From contig NZ_RHLQ01000012.1 in NCBI RefSeq assembly GCF_003711845.1, forward strand, positions 1 to 64,000: DNA of 64,000 nucleotides, read 5' to 3'. The notes under the pieces were generated by a model that ran no database searches, had not been told where the DNA came from, and saw only the letters and a program-made list of their open reading frames with translations. Below are positions 18,412 to 26,106 of the stretch, one piece after another. Position 1 is the first letter of the stretch. Each line of letters begins with the position of its first letter. The stretch is from Lysinibacillus halotolerans. Its GTDB lineage: Bacteria; Bacillota; Bacilli; Bacillales_A; Planococcaceae. The position numbers and the translations under genes are program-made.

Positions 18412-18568
18412 GGAAGACACTCCTTAAAACCCATTTTCTTTAGGATGTTCAATTGAATAGAAAATATGTTGATGTCATTACACGATGCTACGTCTTAAGA
18501 CTTAGAAAAAATTACAGTTTAGGGTCACTATTTTCTTTCGATTAATCCGGTATCATAAAGTTAAAGTG

Positions 18569-19423
18569 ATGAAAGAGGAAGGGAAGAAGAATATTTTGAA
18601 TAAAAAATTTGCGATTGGTATTTTATTAATTGCCATTGTGGCGGTCGTTTTGTTTAATGTTTTTTCAAATCGAAATTCGGAAGATGAAGTAAAAATGAGT
18701 AAAGATTATACTCATGTCGAAGTTGACTCTGATAATGTGCACATAAATATCCAACCTACAAATAGTGATACAACGACAGTTCAACTAATGAATAATGAAA
18801 AAAATCGTTATAAACTTGATGTAGACGTAAGGGGAAATACATTAAAAATCGATGTGGATCGAAAATGGTATAAAAAATTCTTCTTTAATTTTTTTGCGGA
18901 TACACCAACGGTTAATGTATTGTTACCGGAAAAAGAGTTAAAAGAAATTAATGCAACGACTGATAACGGGGATATTTTAGTAGAAAATGTGAAAGTAGAG
19001 AACTTTATCGGAGAAACAGATAATGGAAATATCGAGGCAAAGAAGATGGAAGTAGAAGATTTTATTGGCGAAGCAGACAATGGAGATATGGTTCTTGAGG
19101 AAATAACGAGTAAAGTCATTACTACTGAATTGAATAATGGAGATATCATCATTAAAAATAGTATCGGCACAATTGAAGGCGAGTCAGATAATGGTGATAT
19201 TTCGATTTACACTAACGTGTTAGAGGAAGCAATGGAGTTAAAAACGGATAACGGTTCAATTAATATTGAAACAAAGAAAGAACCGTCCAATCTTTTCATT
19301 GATGTAAAGACGGATCATGGTAAAGTGAGTGTTTTCGGTAAAGACAATAAAGAAACGACCTTCGGTAATGGGAACACAGTGGTAGAATTGACATCTGATA
19401 ATGGGGATATTACAGTAAAGTAA
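18569..19423 (+). CDS. Membrane-anchored DUF4097-type beta-repeat protein
   Basis: About 284 residues. One N-terminal membrane helix (FAIGILLIAIVAVVLFNVF) is followed by an extracytoplasmic domain built of short repeats centred on DNGDI or DNGNI. At least seven occur, at roughly 20-25 residue spacing. This is the right-handed beta-helix pattern of DUF4097 (adhesin-like) proteins. The start is uncertain: the ATG at 18569 has a weak site, GTG lies just before, and a TTG ten codons in sits behind GAGGAAGGG. A GNAT gene follows within 30 bases and is probably in the same operon. Confidence 0.8.
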   Translation: MKEEGKKNILNKKFAIGILLIAIVAVVLFNVFSNRNSEDEVKMSKDYTHVEVDSDNVHINIQPTNSDTTTVQLMNNEKNRYKLDVDVRGNTLKIDVDRKWYKKFFFNFFADTPTVNVLLPEKELKEINATTDNGDILVENVKVENFIGETDNGNIEAKKMEVEDFIGEADNGDMVLEEITSKVITTELNNGDIIIKNSIGTIEGESDNGDISIYTNVLEEAMELKTDNGSINIETKKEPSNLFIDVKTDHGKVSVFGKDNKETTFGNGNTVVELTSDNGDITVK

Positions 19424-19449
19424 AATAATGGAACTTTGAGGTGTTCAAG

Positions 19450-19995
19450 TTGAATAATCTTGTCATTCGAGAAATCCACTCAGAAGATCTGGAATATCTG
19501 CATGAATTCTATCGATTTGTAATTACCCATACTTTTGAAAGAGAAGGAATCGCTCATTTAAAAGATGATATTGAAAGGGAAATTGAGACGAAGAAAAAGT
19601 ATTTAGAAGATGCAATTTTATCTAATGGTAAGGAACGTTATTTTTTATTGGCCTTTGGGGAAAATCAAATCATCGGTTCTATCGAATATGGACCTGTTAG
19701 TCCTTTAATAGTAAAGGAAACAAATGAAGAGTATCAACATTTACCGGAAGTTGGATCTTTGTATGTGCATCCTAATTATCAAAAACAAGGGATTGGCAGT
19801 AAACTTTTACAAGGTATTTTTCAAGTATTGAAAAGTAAAGGAATTAAAGAGTTTTGCTTTGATAGTGGGTATAAAGAAGCGCAACAAATGTGGACGAATA
19901 AGTTTGGAAATCCGAATATTCTTTTAAAAGATTATTGGGGTGAAGGAGAACATCATATGATATGGAGAAGACAGGTTGATAATGTATTAAAATAA
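19450..19995 (+). CDS. GNAT-family N-acetyltransferase
   Basis: A 181-residue acetyltransferase with a GNAT fold. The acetyl-CoA binding motif A is clear: VGSLYVHPNYQKQGIGSKLLQGIFQVLKSKG, with the Q/RxxGxG pyrophosphate loop at QKQGIG. The TTG at 19450 follows GAGGTG at a normal distance. A GTG at 19441 is part of that same GAGGTG and is less likely. The gene directly follows the DUF4097 gene. The acyl acceptor cannot be predicted. Confidence 0.82.
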   Translation: MNNLVIREIHSEDLEYLHEFYRFVITHTFEREGIAHLKDDIEREIETKKKYLEDAILSNGKERYFLLAFGENQIIGSIEYGPVSPLIVKETNEEYQHLPEVGSLYVHPNYQKQGIGSKLLQGIFQVLKSKGIKEFCFDSGYKEAQQMWTNKFGNPNILLKDYWGEGEHHMIWRRQVDNVLK

Positions 19996-19996
19996 T

Positions 19997-20029
19997 AATT
20001 AGAGGCTCATCTATGTGAGCCTCTAATTA
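19997..20029. terminator. Long hairpin after the GNAT gene
   Basis: A 14-bp stem, AATTAGAGGCTCA/TGAGCCTCTAATT, separates the GNAT gene from a tiny minus-strand frame. The better T content is on the minus side (TTATTATTTT). Confidence 0.75.
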
Positions 20030-20065
20030 TGAAGAACGTAAATGTTTTGTAATCCGTTTCTTCAT
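20027..20065 (-). CDS. Candidate 12-residue peptide
   Basis: The frame MKKRITKHLRSS starts at 20065, follows a near-perfect AGGAGG by nine bases, and stops at the foot of a strong hairpin that would end its transcript. The peptide is very basic (Lys, Arg, His). Ribosome site, short frame and terminator together look like a real translated unit. Frames this short can arise by chance, so confidence is low. No homologue is known to me. Confidence 0.35.
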   Translation of the reverse strand: MKKRITKHLRSS

Positions 20066-20254
20066 TGTTAAATGCCTCCTGACAACGTAAATTTCGTTGT
20101 ACTACCGAATTTCCTGAAAGCCCATATATTTGCTACAAAGTGTGTAAACTTTTATGATGTAACTATTCCTTTTTAGGAAAGATGGTTTGCAAAATATAGG
20201 ATTTGGATGTTTCCTTCAAACACTAAAGAGATTAAAGAGTAAAGGTGATTAGAA

Positions 20255-22615
20255 ATGAAAAATGATGTAATGAGTGCTGATCAATATTATCAGCAGGCAG
20301 AAGAGGAAGCAAGGCAATATTTTAATGTGCTTTATAAAGAAGTTATCGACAAGTCCTATTTAGACACTTTAGTTGATGACTTTCATTGGTGGGGAAAAAA
20401 TCATATTCATTCTTCTAAACTCTTTACTTTATTCTCTCTGAAAAAAAGAAAACCAAATTCAAAGGATAGCGTACGTTATATAAAATGGTTAGATTATACG
20501 AATCAATTAGACGATTATTTAAACCGAAGCATTTCGTATATATATTTACGTGATTTAGGTAAAACCTTGGATGATCCAACGACAAATTTAAAAATCAATC
20601 GAGTAGTAGAGCAAGTAAAGGAACAGTTACTTTTATCGTCAAAAAATAATGAAAATGAATTATTTACCTTTGATTGGATCATTAAAAAAGCTAAAGAAGA
20701 ACAAATAGAAGTAGTGGTAGATTGGCTTATTAACAAGTTAAATAAAGTTGCCACAAAAATTCCAGAAAAACTAGATGCGGTTAATGCCGAACGAAAGCTT
20801 GTTAAAATTATTGCTGGCGTACTAATGCATACAATGGATGAACTGGATGACCAAGTATCCTCAGCGGAACGTATAAATAAATTAGAAGATGCAATACGAT
20901 TAGGTTATTCCTATGGTTTAACTTATCCTTTCATAGATGACCTCCTGGATTCGAATTTATTGTCTGTAAAAGAAAAAGCCCAATACTCACAATTAATCCG
21001 AACCTCACTCCTTACTGGAACGGTCCCTCCTTTAAATGAAAGAAGTTGGTCAAAAGAAACCCTTGAGTTTATAGGATTTATCCATCAAGAACTAAAGGAA
21101 GCCTTCGAATTCATTCAGTCCCATCAAAAATCTGATAAATTTTTTCAACAAGCCTATATATTTTTTCAATCCCAAGAAGTAGATCGAAGGAAGGACTTAG
21201 ATTTTACTAATTACTCTAACGAGGAACTTTATATACCGATTATTTTAAAATCCTCTTCCTCTCGATTAATTGCTAGGGCTGTTATTCAAGAAACGGATGA
21301 AGACTTTGAACAACGAACCTTTTTATATGGTATATATAATCAATTGGCAGATGACTTTGCTGATATGTTTGAGGATTTAGAAATGGGTGCAGTTACCCCT
21401 TACACTTATTACATGACGCACTATGACAAGAGAAGGGATTTGATTAACCCTTTCGAAATGTATTGGGCTGTTATAATGAATTTAATTCATCGTGTTTATC
21501 ACGCTGACGTTAAAACGAAGGACGTTATATTAAAACGTGCTATTAATGGATTAAAAAGATTTAAAGAAAAACATGGTCATACGAAATATCGCCAAGTGAT
21601 GGAAATGTTTACTAAAGATATTCCTCAGTTAAAGGATTTGTTGCAGAGAGTAGTAGGGAAAGCTGATGATGTAGCCTTCTTCGACAAACTATTACGTGAT
21701 CAGATGATTGATAGTTTAAAAAGGGAACGGAAGGAGAGGGACTATTTTAAAGCAAAGATAAAAGATGTAAAAGAGCAAATCAATCAACATTTACCAATTG
21801 CCGATGAACCTTTTTTGCTTAAGGATGATCTTATTGAAGCAGCTAATTATAGTTTAGTAGGAGATGGCAAAAGATTAAGACCGATCATTAGTTGGTTTGT
21901 CGGGGTAGAAATGTATGGATTAAAAGAATCCGCCCTCGTTCCTCTCTTTAACTCATTGGAATATATGCATACGGCTTCTCTCATTTTTGATGATTTACCT
22001 TCCCAAGATGATGCATCGATTCGTAGAGGACGCCCGACGGTACATGAAATATATAATGTTGCGTTAGCAGAATTGACAGGTTTATTTTTAACCCAAAAGG
22101 CGATGGAGCAACAAACATTACTACAGGATTTTGATGCACGTAATGTACTGGAATTGGTTCGCTATTCTGCCCAAGTGACAGCAAACATGTGTAAAGGTCA
22201 AGGGTTAGATTTACTATCTAAAGAAAGAAAGTTTACTTTAGAGGAACTTCATACGATGGGTTTCTATAAAACAAGTTTAGGATTTGAAGCCTCTCTATTG
22301 ATGCCCGCCATTTTAGCGAATGCATCTGAAATGGAAAGAAATAGTTTGAAAAAATTTGCACGTCATGCGGGAATTGCCTTTCAAATTAAAGATGATTTAC
22401 TAGATCGGATAGGTGATGCGACGATATTAGGAAAGCCGGTAGGGAAAGATGTAGATAATGAAACATCTACCTTTGTTACGATTTTAGGAATAGAAGGTGC
22501 TAAAAAGGCGATGTGGGAACAATATTGTTTCGCTTTGGAAGCTTTAAAAGAAATTCCTCATGAAACGAATTTTTTAAAACAATTATTAAATTATCTTGTA
22601 TTTCGAAACAGTTAA
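20255..22615 (+). CDS. Two-domain isoprenoid synthase: class I synthase-like half plus polyprenyl diphosphate synthase
   Basis: A 786-residue protein. Residues 510-786 are a trans-polyprenyl diphosphate synthase: GDGKRLRP at 536-543, first aspartate motif DDLPSQD at 579-585, RRGRPT, YKTSLGF near 672, and second motif FQIKDDLLD at 709-717. Residues 1-500 are all-helical and also hold two Asp-rich motifs, FIDDLLD at 227-232 and LADDFADMFED at 364-374. Their spacing of about 135 residues equals that in the C-terminal domain. The N-terminal half is therefore probably a second class I isoprenoid-synthase fold, perhaps a cyclase. A chain elongated by the C domain could be processed by the N domain; that is inference. 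Start ATG at 20255 follows AAAGGTGAT. Transcribed alone. Confidence 0.82.
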   Translation: MKNDVMSADQYYQQAEEEARQYFNVLYKEVIDKSYLDTLVDDFHWWGKNHIHSSKLFTLFSLKKRKPNSKDSVRYIKWLDYTNQLDDYLNRSISYIYLRDLGKTLDDPTTNLKINRVVEQVKEQLLLSSKNNENELFTFDWIIKKAKEEQIEVVVDWLINKLNKVATKIPEKLDAVNAERKLVKIIAGVLMHTMDELDDQVSSAERINKLEDAIRLGYSYGLTYPFIDDLLDSNLLSVKEKAQYSQLIRTSLLTGTVPPLNERSWSKETLEFIGFIHQELKEAFEFIQSHQKSDKFFQQAYIFFQSQEVDRRKDLDFTNYSNEELYIPIILKSSSSRLIARAVIQETDEDFEQRTFLYGIYNQLADDFADMFEDLEMGAVTPYTYYMTHYDKRRDLINPFEMYWAVIMNLIHRVYHADVKTKDVILKRAINGLKRFKEKHGHTKYRQVMEMFTKDIPQLKDLLQRVVGKADDVAFFDKLLRDQMIDSLKRERKERDYFKAKIKDVKEQINQHLPIADEPFLLKDDLIEAANYSLVGDGKRLRPIISWFVGVEMYGLKESALVPLFNSLEYMHTASLIFDDLPSQDDASIRRGRPTVHEIYNVALAELTGLFLTQKAMEQQTLLQDFDARNVLELVRYSAQVTANMCKGQGLDLLSKERKFTLEELHTMGFYKTSLGFEASLLMPAILANASEMERNSLKKFARHAGIAFQIKDDLLDRIGDATILGKPVGKDVDNETSTFVTILGIEGAKKAMWEQYCFALEALKEIPHETNFLKQLLNYLVFRNS

Positions 22616-22634
22616 CACAAGATTGTATTGAGTA

Positions 22635-22670
22635 AAAACCCGTGATGATTTATTTGTCATCACGGGTTTT
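22635..22670. terminator. Bidirectional terminator
   Basis: A 15-bp stem, AAAACCCGTGATGA/TCATCACGGGTTTT, lies between the isoprenoid synthase and the convergent EamA gene. Confidence 0.85.
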
Positions 22671-22675
22671 CTCAT

Positions 22676-23590
22676 TTATTGAATTGTTTTTATTTTATTA
22701 TGGTCCTGTGTCATTTCGTTTCGTTTTCCGTAGAAATTCACAATCAATACACTTGAAATGGCGATAAGACCACCAATAATAGAGAGGGAAGCTGGTAGTT
22801 CGTTTAACCAAATCCAAGCGACGATAATCGCAATTACCGGTTCCAAATAAAGAACACTTGAAATCGAGCTGGCATTTGCTTGAGATAATGCAATGGCCCA
22901 TGTTAAATAGGCAACAGCCGTTGGGAATATGCCGATATATAAAGCGGTCATATTCACTTCGATAGAAGCCGATTGTATCGTTTCGAAAAGACCAGGGGCA
23001 AAAATAAGAAAGGGTATTGTACCAGCCCAAGTAAAATAGGCTGTTAATTCAATAGCTGAATATTTTTTAAATAAAGGTTTTTGATAAACGAAAAAGATCG
23101 ATGTTGCAATAGCAGCAAGAATTGTTAAAAATACGCCTGGTGCAATGCCGAATGTTGTATCACCAGAACCTAATGCAATGAGGGAGATGCCAATAAATCC
23201 AAAAGCTAAACCAACCCATCCTACTTTACTTAAACGTTCCTTCAATATTAAAATCGCAAAAATCGTTGTGAAAATAGGACCGGATCCAATAAGCATACCC
23301 GCGGTTCCCGCACTAATTGTAAGTTGTCCAAAGGTAGCACAAATATGATAGCCGCTAATTCCAACCCATCCGAGGAGGGCAATTTTCCATATGTCCCTTT
23401 TTTCCGGTAAACGAAATTTCATCTTTGGTATGAAGGCGATGAGGGCAAAAATAATGGAAGCTATGATGAAACGAAATAAAATTAAATGTCCTGCAGAATA
23501 GCCACCACGAAGGCTGAAACTATTCGCAGCGAAGGTAGAACCCCATATTAATACAGTTAAAAGCCCTAGCATTAAAGCTTTTGAATTCAC
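22676..23590 (-). CDS. EamA/DMT-family transporter
   Basis: A 304-residue inner-membrane protein with ten predicted helices in two EamA repeats of five. The first repeat starts LTVLIWGSTFAANSFSLR and the second near residue 150. Conserved family marks include the early IWGSTF motif and PVIAIIVAWIWLNE in the last part. The drug/metabolite transporter superfamily exports amino acids, metabolites or drugs; the substrate is unknown. The start is a GTG at 23590 with only a weak GGTGA site, so the true start could be a few codons in. Confidence 0.87.
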   Translation of the reverse strand: MNSKALMLGLLTVLIWGSTFAANSFSLRGGYSAGHLILFRFIIASIIFALIAFIPKMKFRLPEKRDIWKIALLGWVGISGYHICATFGQLTISAGTAGMLIGSGPIFTTIFAILILKERLSKVGWVGLAFGFIGISLIALGSGDTTFGIAPGVFLTILAAIATSIFFVYQKPLFKKYSAIELTAYFTWAGTIPFLIFAPGLFETIQSASIEVNMTALYIGIFPTAVAYLTWAIALSQANASSISSVLYLEPVIAIIVAWIWLNELPASLSIIGGLIAISSVLIVNFYGKRNEMTQDHNKIKTIQ

Positions 23591-23724
23591 TAATGTTCAC
23601 CAATCTTTCTACTATAAATCATAGAAACTATCTTCTCATGTCTATAGTAAGATTAGCAAGACTATTTTCTCCCTTTATGACACCTAATAGACTTTCAATT
23701 AGATGGCTTGTCTTTTTAGAAGAC

Positions 23725-23759
23725 AAAAAAACTGACCCAATTCGGCTTTTTTGGGTCAG
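23725..23759 (-). terminator. Terminator of the cotJ operon
   Basis: A CTGACCCAA/TTGGGTCAG stem followed by TTTTTTT on the minus strand, 15 bases after the cotJC stop. Confidence 0.88.
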
Positions 23760-23773
23760 CCAAGGTTGCCATT

Positions 23774-24343
23774 TTAAAAAATTCTCTTTTTCCCTTGTTC
23801 TTCTTTTAATATTTCTACTGCCTCTCTGAAACGAAGGGAGTGGACAATTTCTCTTTCACGTAAAAACTTTAATCCATCATTTAAATCCGGATCATCAGAA
23901 ACATCAATAATCCATTGGTATGTTGCCCTTGCCTTTTCTTCAGCGGCGATATCTTCGTATAAATCGGCAATCGGGTCACCTTTTGCTTGGATATAAGTAG
24001 CGGTCCATGGATTGCCAGACGCATCATGATAGAACAATGCGCGGTCATGATTTACATAGTGATCCCCTAATCCAGCCGCTTTCATTTGTTCAGGTGTCGC
24101 ATCTTTTGTTAATTTATAAACCATCGTTGCAATCATCTCGAGGTGGGAAAGTTCTTCTGTCGCAATATCATTAAGTACACCAATTACTTTATCAGGGATT
24201 GTATAACGTTGGTTCATGTAACGGAGGGCAGCAGCAAGTTCACCGTCTGCACCACCATATTGTTCAATTAAAAACTTCGCAAGCATAGGGTTACATGTAC
24301 TTACTCTTACAGGATATTGCAATTTCTTTTCGTAATAATACAT
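23774..24343 (-). CDS. cotJC: Spore coat protein CotJC, manganese catalase-like
   Basis: A 189-residue ferritin-like four-helix protein of the manganese catalase family, made in the mother cell and placed in inner coat layers. Metal-ligand motifs are visible: GADGELAAALRYMNQRY, ATEELSHLEM with Glu and His, DIAAEEKAR, and the final REREIVHSLRF with Glu and His. Start ATG follows GGGGAGGAG. It is the last gene of cotJABC, 98 bases after cotJB. That gap contains a second AGGAGG with no start codon at a usable distance. Confidence 0.95.
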   Translation of the reverse strand: MYYYEKKLQYPVRVSTCNPMLAKFLIEQYGGADGELAAALRYMNQRYTIPDKVIGVLNDIATEELSHLEMIATMVYKLTKDATPEQMKAAGLGDHYVNHDRALFYHDASGNPWTATYIQAKGDPIADLYEDIAAEEKARATYQWIIDVSDDPDLNDGLKFLREREIVHSLRFREAVEILKEEQGKKRIF

Positions 24344-24441
24344 GGCCGTTCTCCTCCCCTCACAACTTATTCCTATTTGTAACTTTTATAGACGAAATGT
24401 TGAAATCCTTTTCCTCCTATATGAGTTTTGAAAGGTTTTCA

Positions 24442-24705
24442 TTAAACTTGCCATGGCCAAGGTGAATCATCAATACTCCACGGGTAACTCGAATAACTTC
24501 TTCCAAAATGCATAAGTGGGCCAAATCTCTTTTCAAATTCGACTTTTAATTGCATACTCCGTTGAGCCGTTTCATTAAACTGTTTAATTGCTTCAAAGTC
24601 ATGGGGGTGAGTATTTAAATAGAGGTTTAGTTCAACTAACACAAAGTCAATGGCTTGAAGTTCTTCTAGACATTGATAATATTCTGGTGGTATTTGCTTA
24701 GGCAC
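24442..24705 (-). CDS. cotJB: Spore coat protein CotJB
   Basis: An 87-residue coat protein with the usual CotJB pattern: PPEYYQCLEELQAIDFVLVE near the start, YLNTHPHDFEAIKQFNE in the middle and a Trp/Pro-rich tail (SSYPWSIDDSPWPW). Start is GTG at 24705 behind AGGAGGG. It overlaps the end of cotJA by 8 bases, showing tight coupling. Membership of the spore coat is from the family; the biochemical role is unknown. Confidence 0.93.
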   Translation of the reverse strand: MPKQIPPEYYQCLEELQAIDFVLVELNLYLNTHPHDFEAIKQFNETAQRSMQLKVEFEKRFGPLMHFGRSYSSYPWSIDDSPWPWQV

Positions 24706-24925
24706 TTGATGTCCCTCCTTTTATAGGATCCGGGTAAGGGCTATATAATTGTGGCCAAAGTGTACCATGCATTAGTGCCTGATGCGGTGTTTCAAATTGT
24801 TGAAGTCCAACAGGTTGAAAAGTTATATAGAGTTGTGGAGGGGTTGAATAACTTTTGACTCGTATTGGTTTACATGGGTCAAAGGGTCCAACAAAAGGTT
24901 TCCAATACTTATACTGTGATGACAT
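24698..24925 (-). CDS. cotJA: Spore coat-associated protein CotJA
   Basis: A 75-residue Pro/Tyr-rich protein typical of CotJA. Its FDPCKPIRVKSYSTPPQLYI and PHQALMHGTLWPQLYSPYP segments are the conserved core. First gene of cotJABC, start ATG at 24925 behind AAAGGAGG. A sigma-E-like promoter lies 33 bases upstream, consistent with mother-cell expression. Confidence 0.92.
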   Translation of the reverse strand: MSSQYKYWKPFVGPFDPCKPIRVKSYSTPPQLYITFQPVGLQQFETPHQALMHGTLWPQLYSPYPDPIKGGTSSA

Positions 24926-24957
24926 ATGATCCTCCTTTCGATTTTTGTAACACCTAA

Positions 24958-24986
24958 TTTATATGAATGGAAAAATACAATTATTC
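24958..24986 (-). promoter_or_regulatory. Sigma-E promoter of cotJABC
   Basis: On the minus strand GAATAAT at 24980-24986 is 14 bases from CATATAAA at 24958-24965. These fit the sigma-E elements (KMATATT, 14 bases, CATACAAT) and sit just ahead of cotJA. Confidence 0.7.
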
Positions 24987-25096
24987 ACAAAAAAATATCA
25001 TTTTTATATCCTCTCAATTTAAAACAAGGAATTCGTATTAAATAGAATAAAATGGCATTATGTTATAATATAGAAAAAAATAAAAGGGGTGCAAAA

Positions 25097-25939
25097 ATGA
25101 TTAAAATTACTGCCGACAGTACATGTGATCTTTCTCCGAATCTTTTAGAAGAATTGGATATTACATTAATGCCTCTCCATGTTTTGATTGATGAAGATGA
25201 TTATCGTGATGGTGTGAACATTTCTCCTAAAGAAATTTTTGAATTTGTAGGGGAACAAGGGAAAACTTGTACAACTGCTGCAGTGAACACGTTTGAGTAC
25301 GAAACTTTTTTTGCTCAACATGCGCCATCTCATGAAGCAGTGATACATATTTGTTTAGGGTCTGATTTTTCATCCTGTTATCAAAATGCTAAAACGGCTG
25401 CCCTTAATTTTGATAATGTCTTCGTAATTGATTCCAGCAATTTATCAACTGGTAGTGGACATGTCGTGTATGAGGCTGCTTTAATGGCAAAAGATAACGT
25501 TAAACCTGAAGAAATTTGTCAACGTTTAGAAGCGATCATACCAAAGGTAGATGCAAGTTTTGTCATTGATAAAATGGATTATTTAAGAAAAGGTGGTCGC
25601 TGCTCGGGAATTGAAGCCTTTGGAGCCACTTTACTAAAAATTAAGCCTTCTATCGAAGTAGTCGATGGCAAAATGAAGGTCGGTAAAAAATACCGTGGAA
25701 ATTTCCACCGATGTCTTGAAAATTATGTGAAGGATCGATTGGAAAACAATGAAAACATTGATAAGAGTCGAATTTTCATCACCCATTCCCATTGTTCACC
25801 TGACACTGTCGAAAATGTAAAAGAATTGATTCGTCAATTTGCCGATTTTGAGGAAATGATTGAAACAACTGCAGGATGTACCGTTTCAACCCATTGTGGT
25901 CCGAATACTTTAGGGATCCTTTATAAAAGAATAAAATAA
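25097..25939 (+). CDS. DegV family fatty-acid-binding protein
   Basis: A 280-residue DegV/FakB-type protein. It opens MIKITADSTCDLSP, with the family STCDL fatty-acid carboxylate loop. It later shows DGVNISPKEIF, VIDSSNLSTGSGHVV, DKMDYLRKGGRCS and the closing TTAGCTVSTHCGPNTLGI. DegV proteins present bound fatty acids to the FakA kinase or act as lipid carriers. No fakA is near. Start ATG at 25097 follows AAGGGGTG. Single gene. Confidence 0.93.
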   Translation: MIKITADSTCDLSPNLLEELDITLMPLHVLIDEDDYRDGVNISPKEIFEFVGEQGKTCTTAAVNTFEYETFFAQHAPSHEAVIHICLGSDFSSCYQNAKTAALNFDNVFVIDSSNLSTGSGHVVYEAALMAKDNVKPEEICQRLEAIIPKVDASFVIDKMDYLRKGGRCSGIEAFGATLLKIKPSIEVVDGKMKVGKKYRGNFHRCLENYVKDRLENNENIDKSRIFITHSHCSPDTVENVKELIRQFADFEEMIETTAGCTVSTHCGPNTLGILYKRIK

Positions 25940-25947
25940 TTTTTTTG

Positions 25948-25990
25948 GAGCTTACTAAATTTTTATTTATTTAGTAAAGCTCTTTTATTT
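25948..25990 (+). terminator. Terminator of the degV-family gene
   Basis: An inverted repeat, GAGCTT-ACTAAAT with ATTTAGT-AAAGCTC, is followed by TTTTATTTTC. Confidence 0.75.
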
Positions 25991-26059
25991 TCTAAGATAA
26001 TAGTGGATTTCACATGACAAAAATCGTTGGGAAATGAAAATTATATTATCGAGTATCCG

Positions 26060-26088
26060 GTATCATTATCGGATTAACTTCATACATT
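26060..26088 (+). promoter_or_regulatory. Sigma-E promoter of prkA
   Basis: CATACATT at 26081-26088 matches the sigma-E -10 fully. GTATCATT at 26060-26067 is an acceptable -35, 13-14 bases away. It lies about 20 bases upstream of the prkA reading frame, as expected for a mother-cell gene. Confidence 0.65.
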
Positions 26089-26106
26089 GTTAAAAACACG
26101 CCCTGA

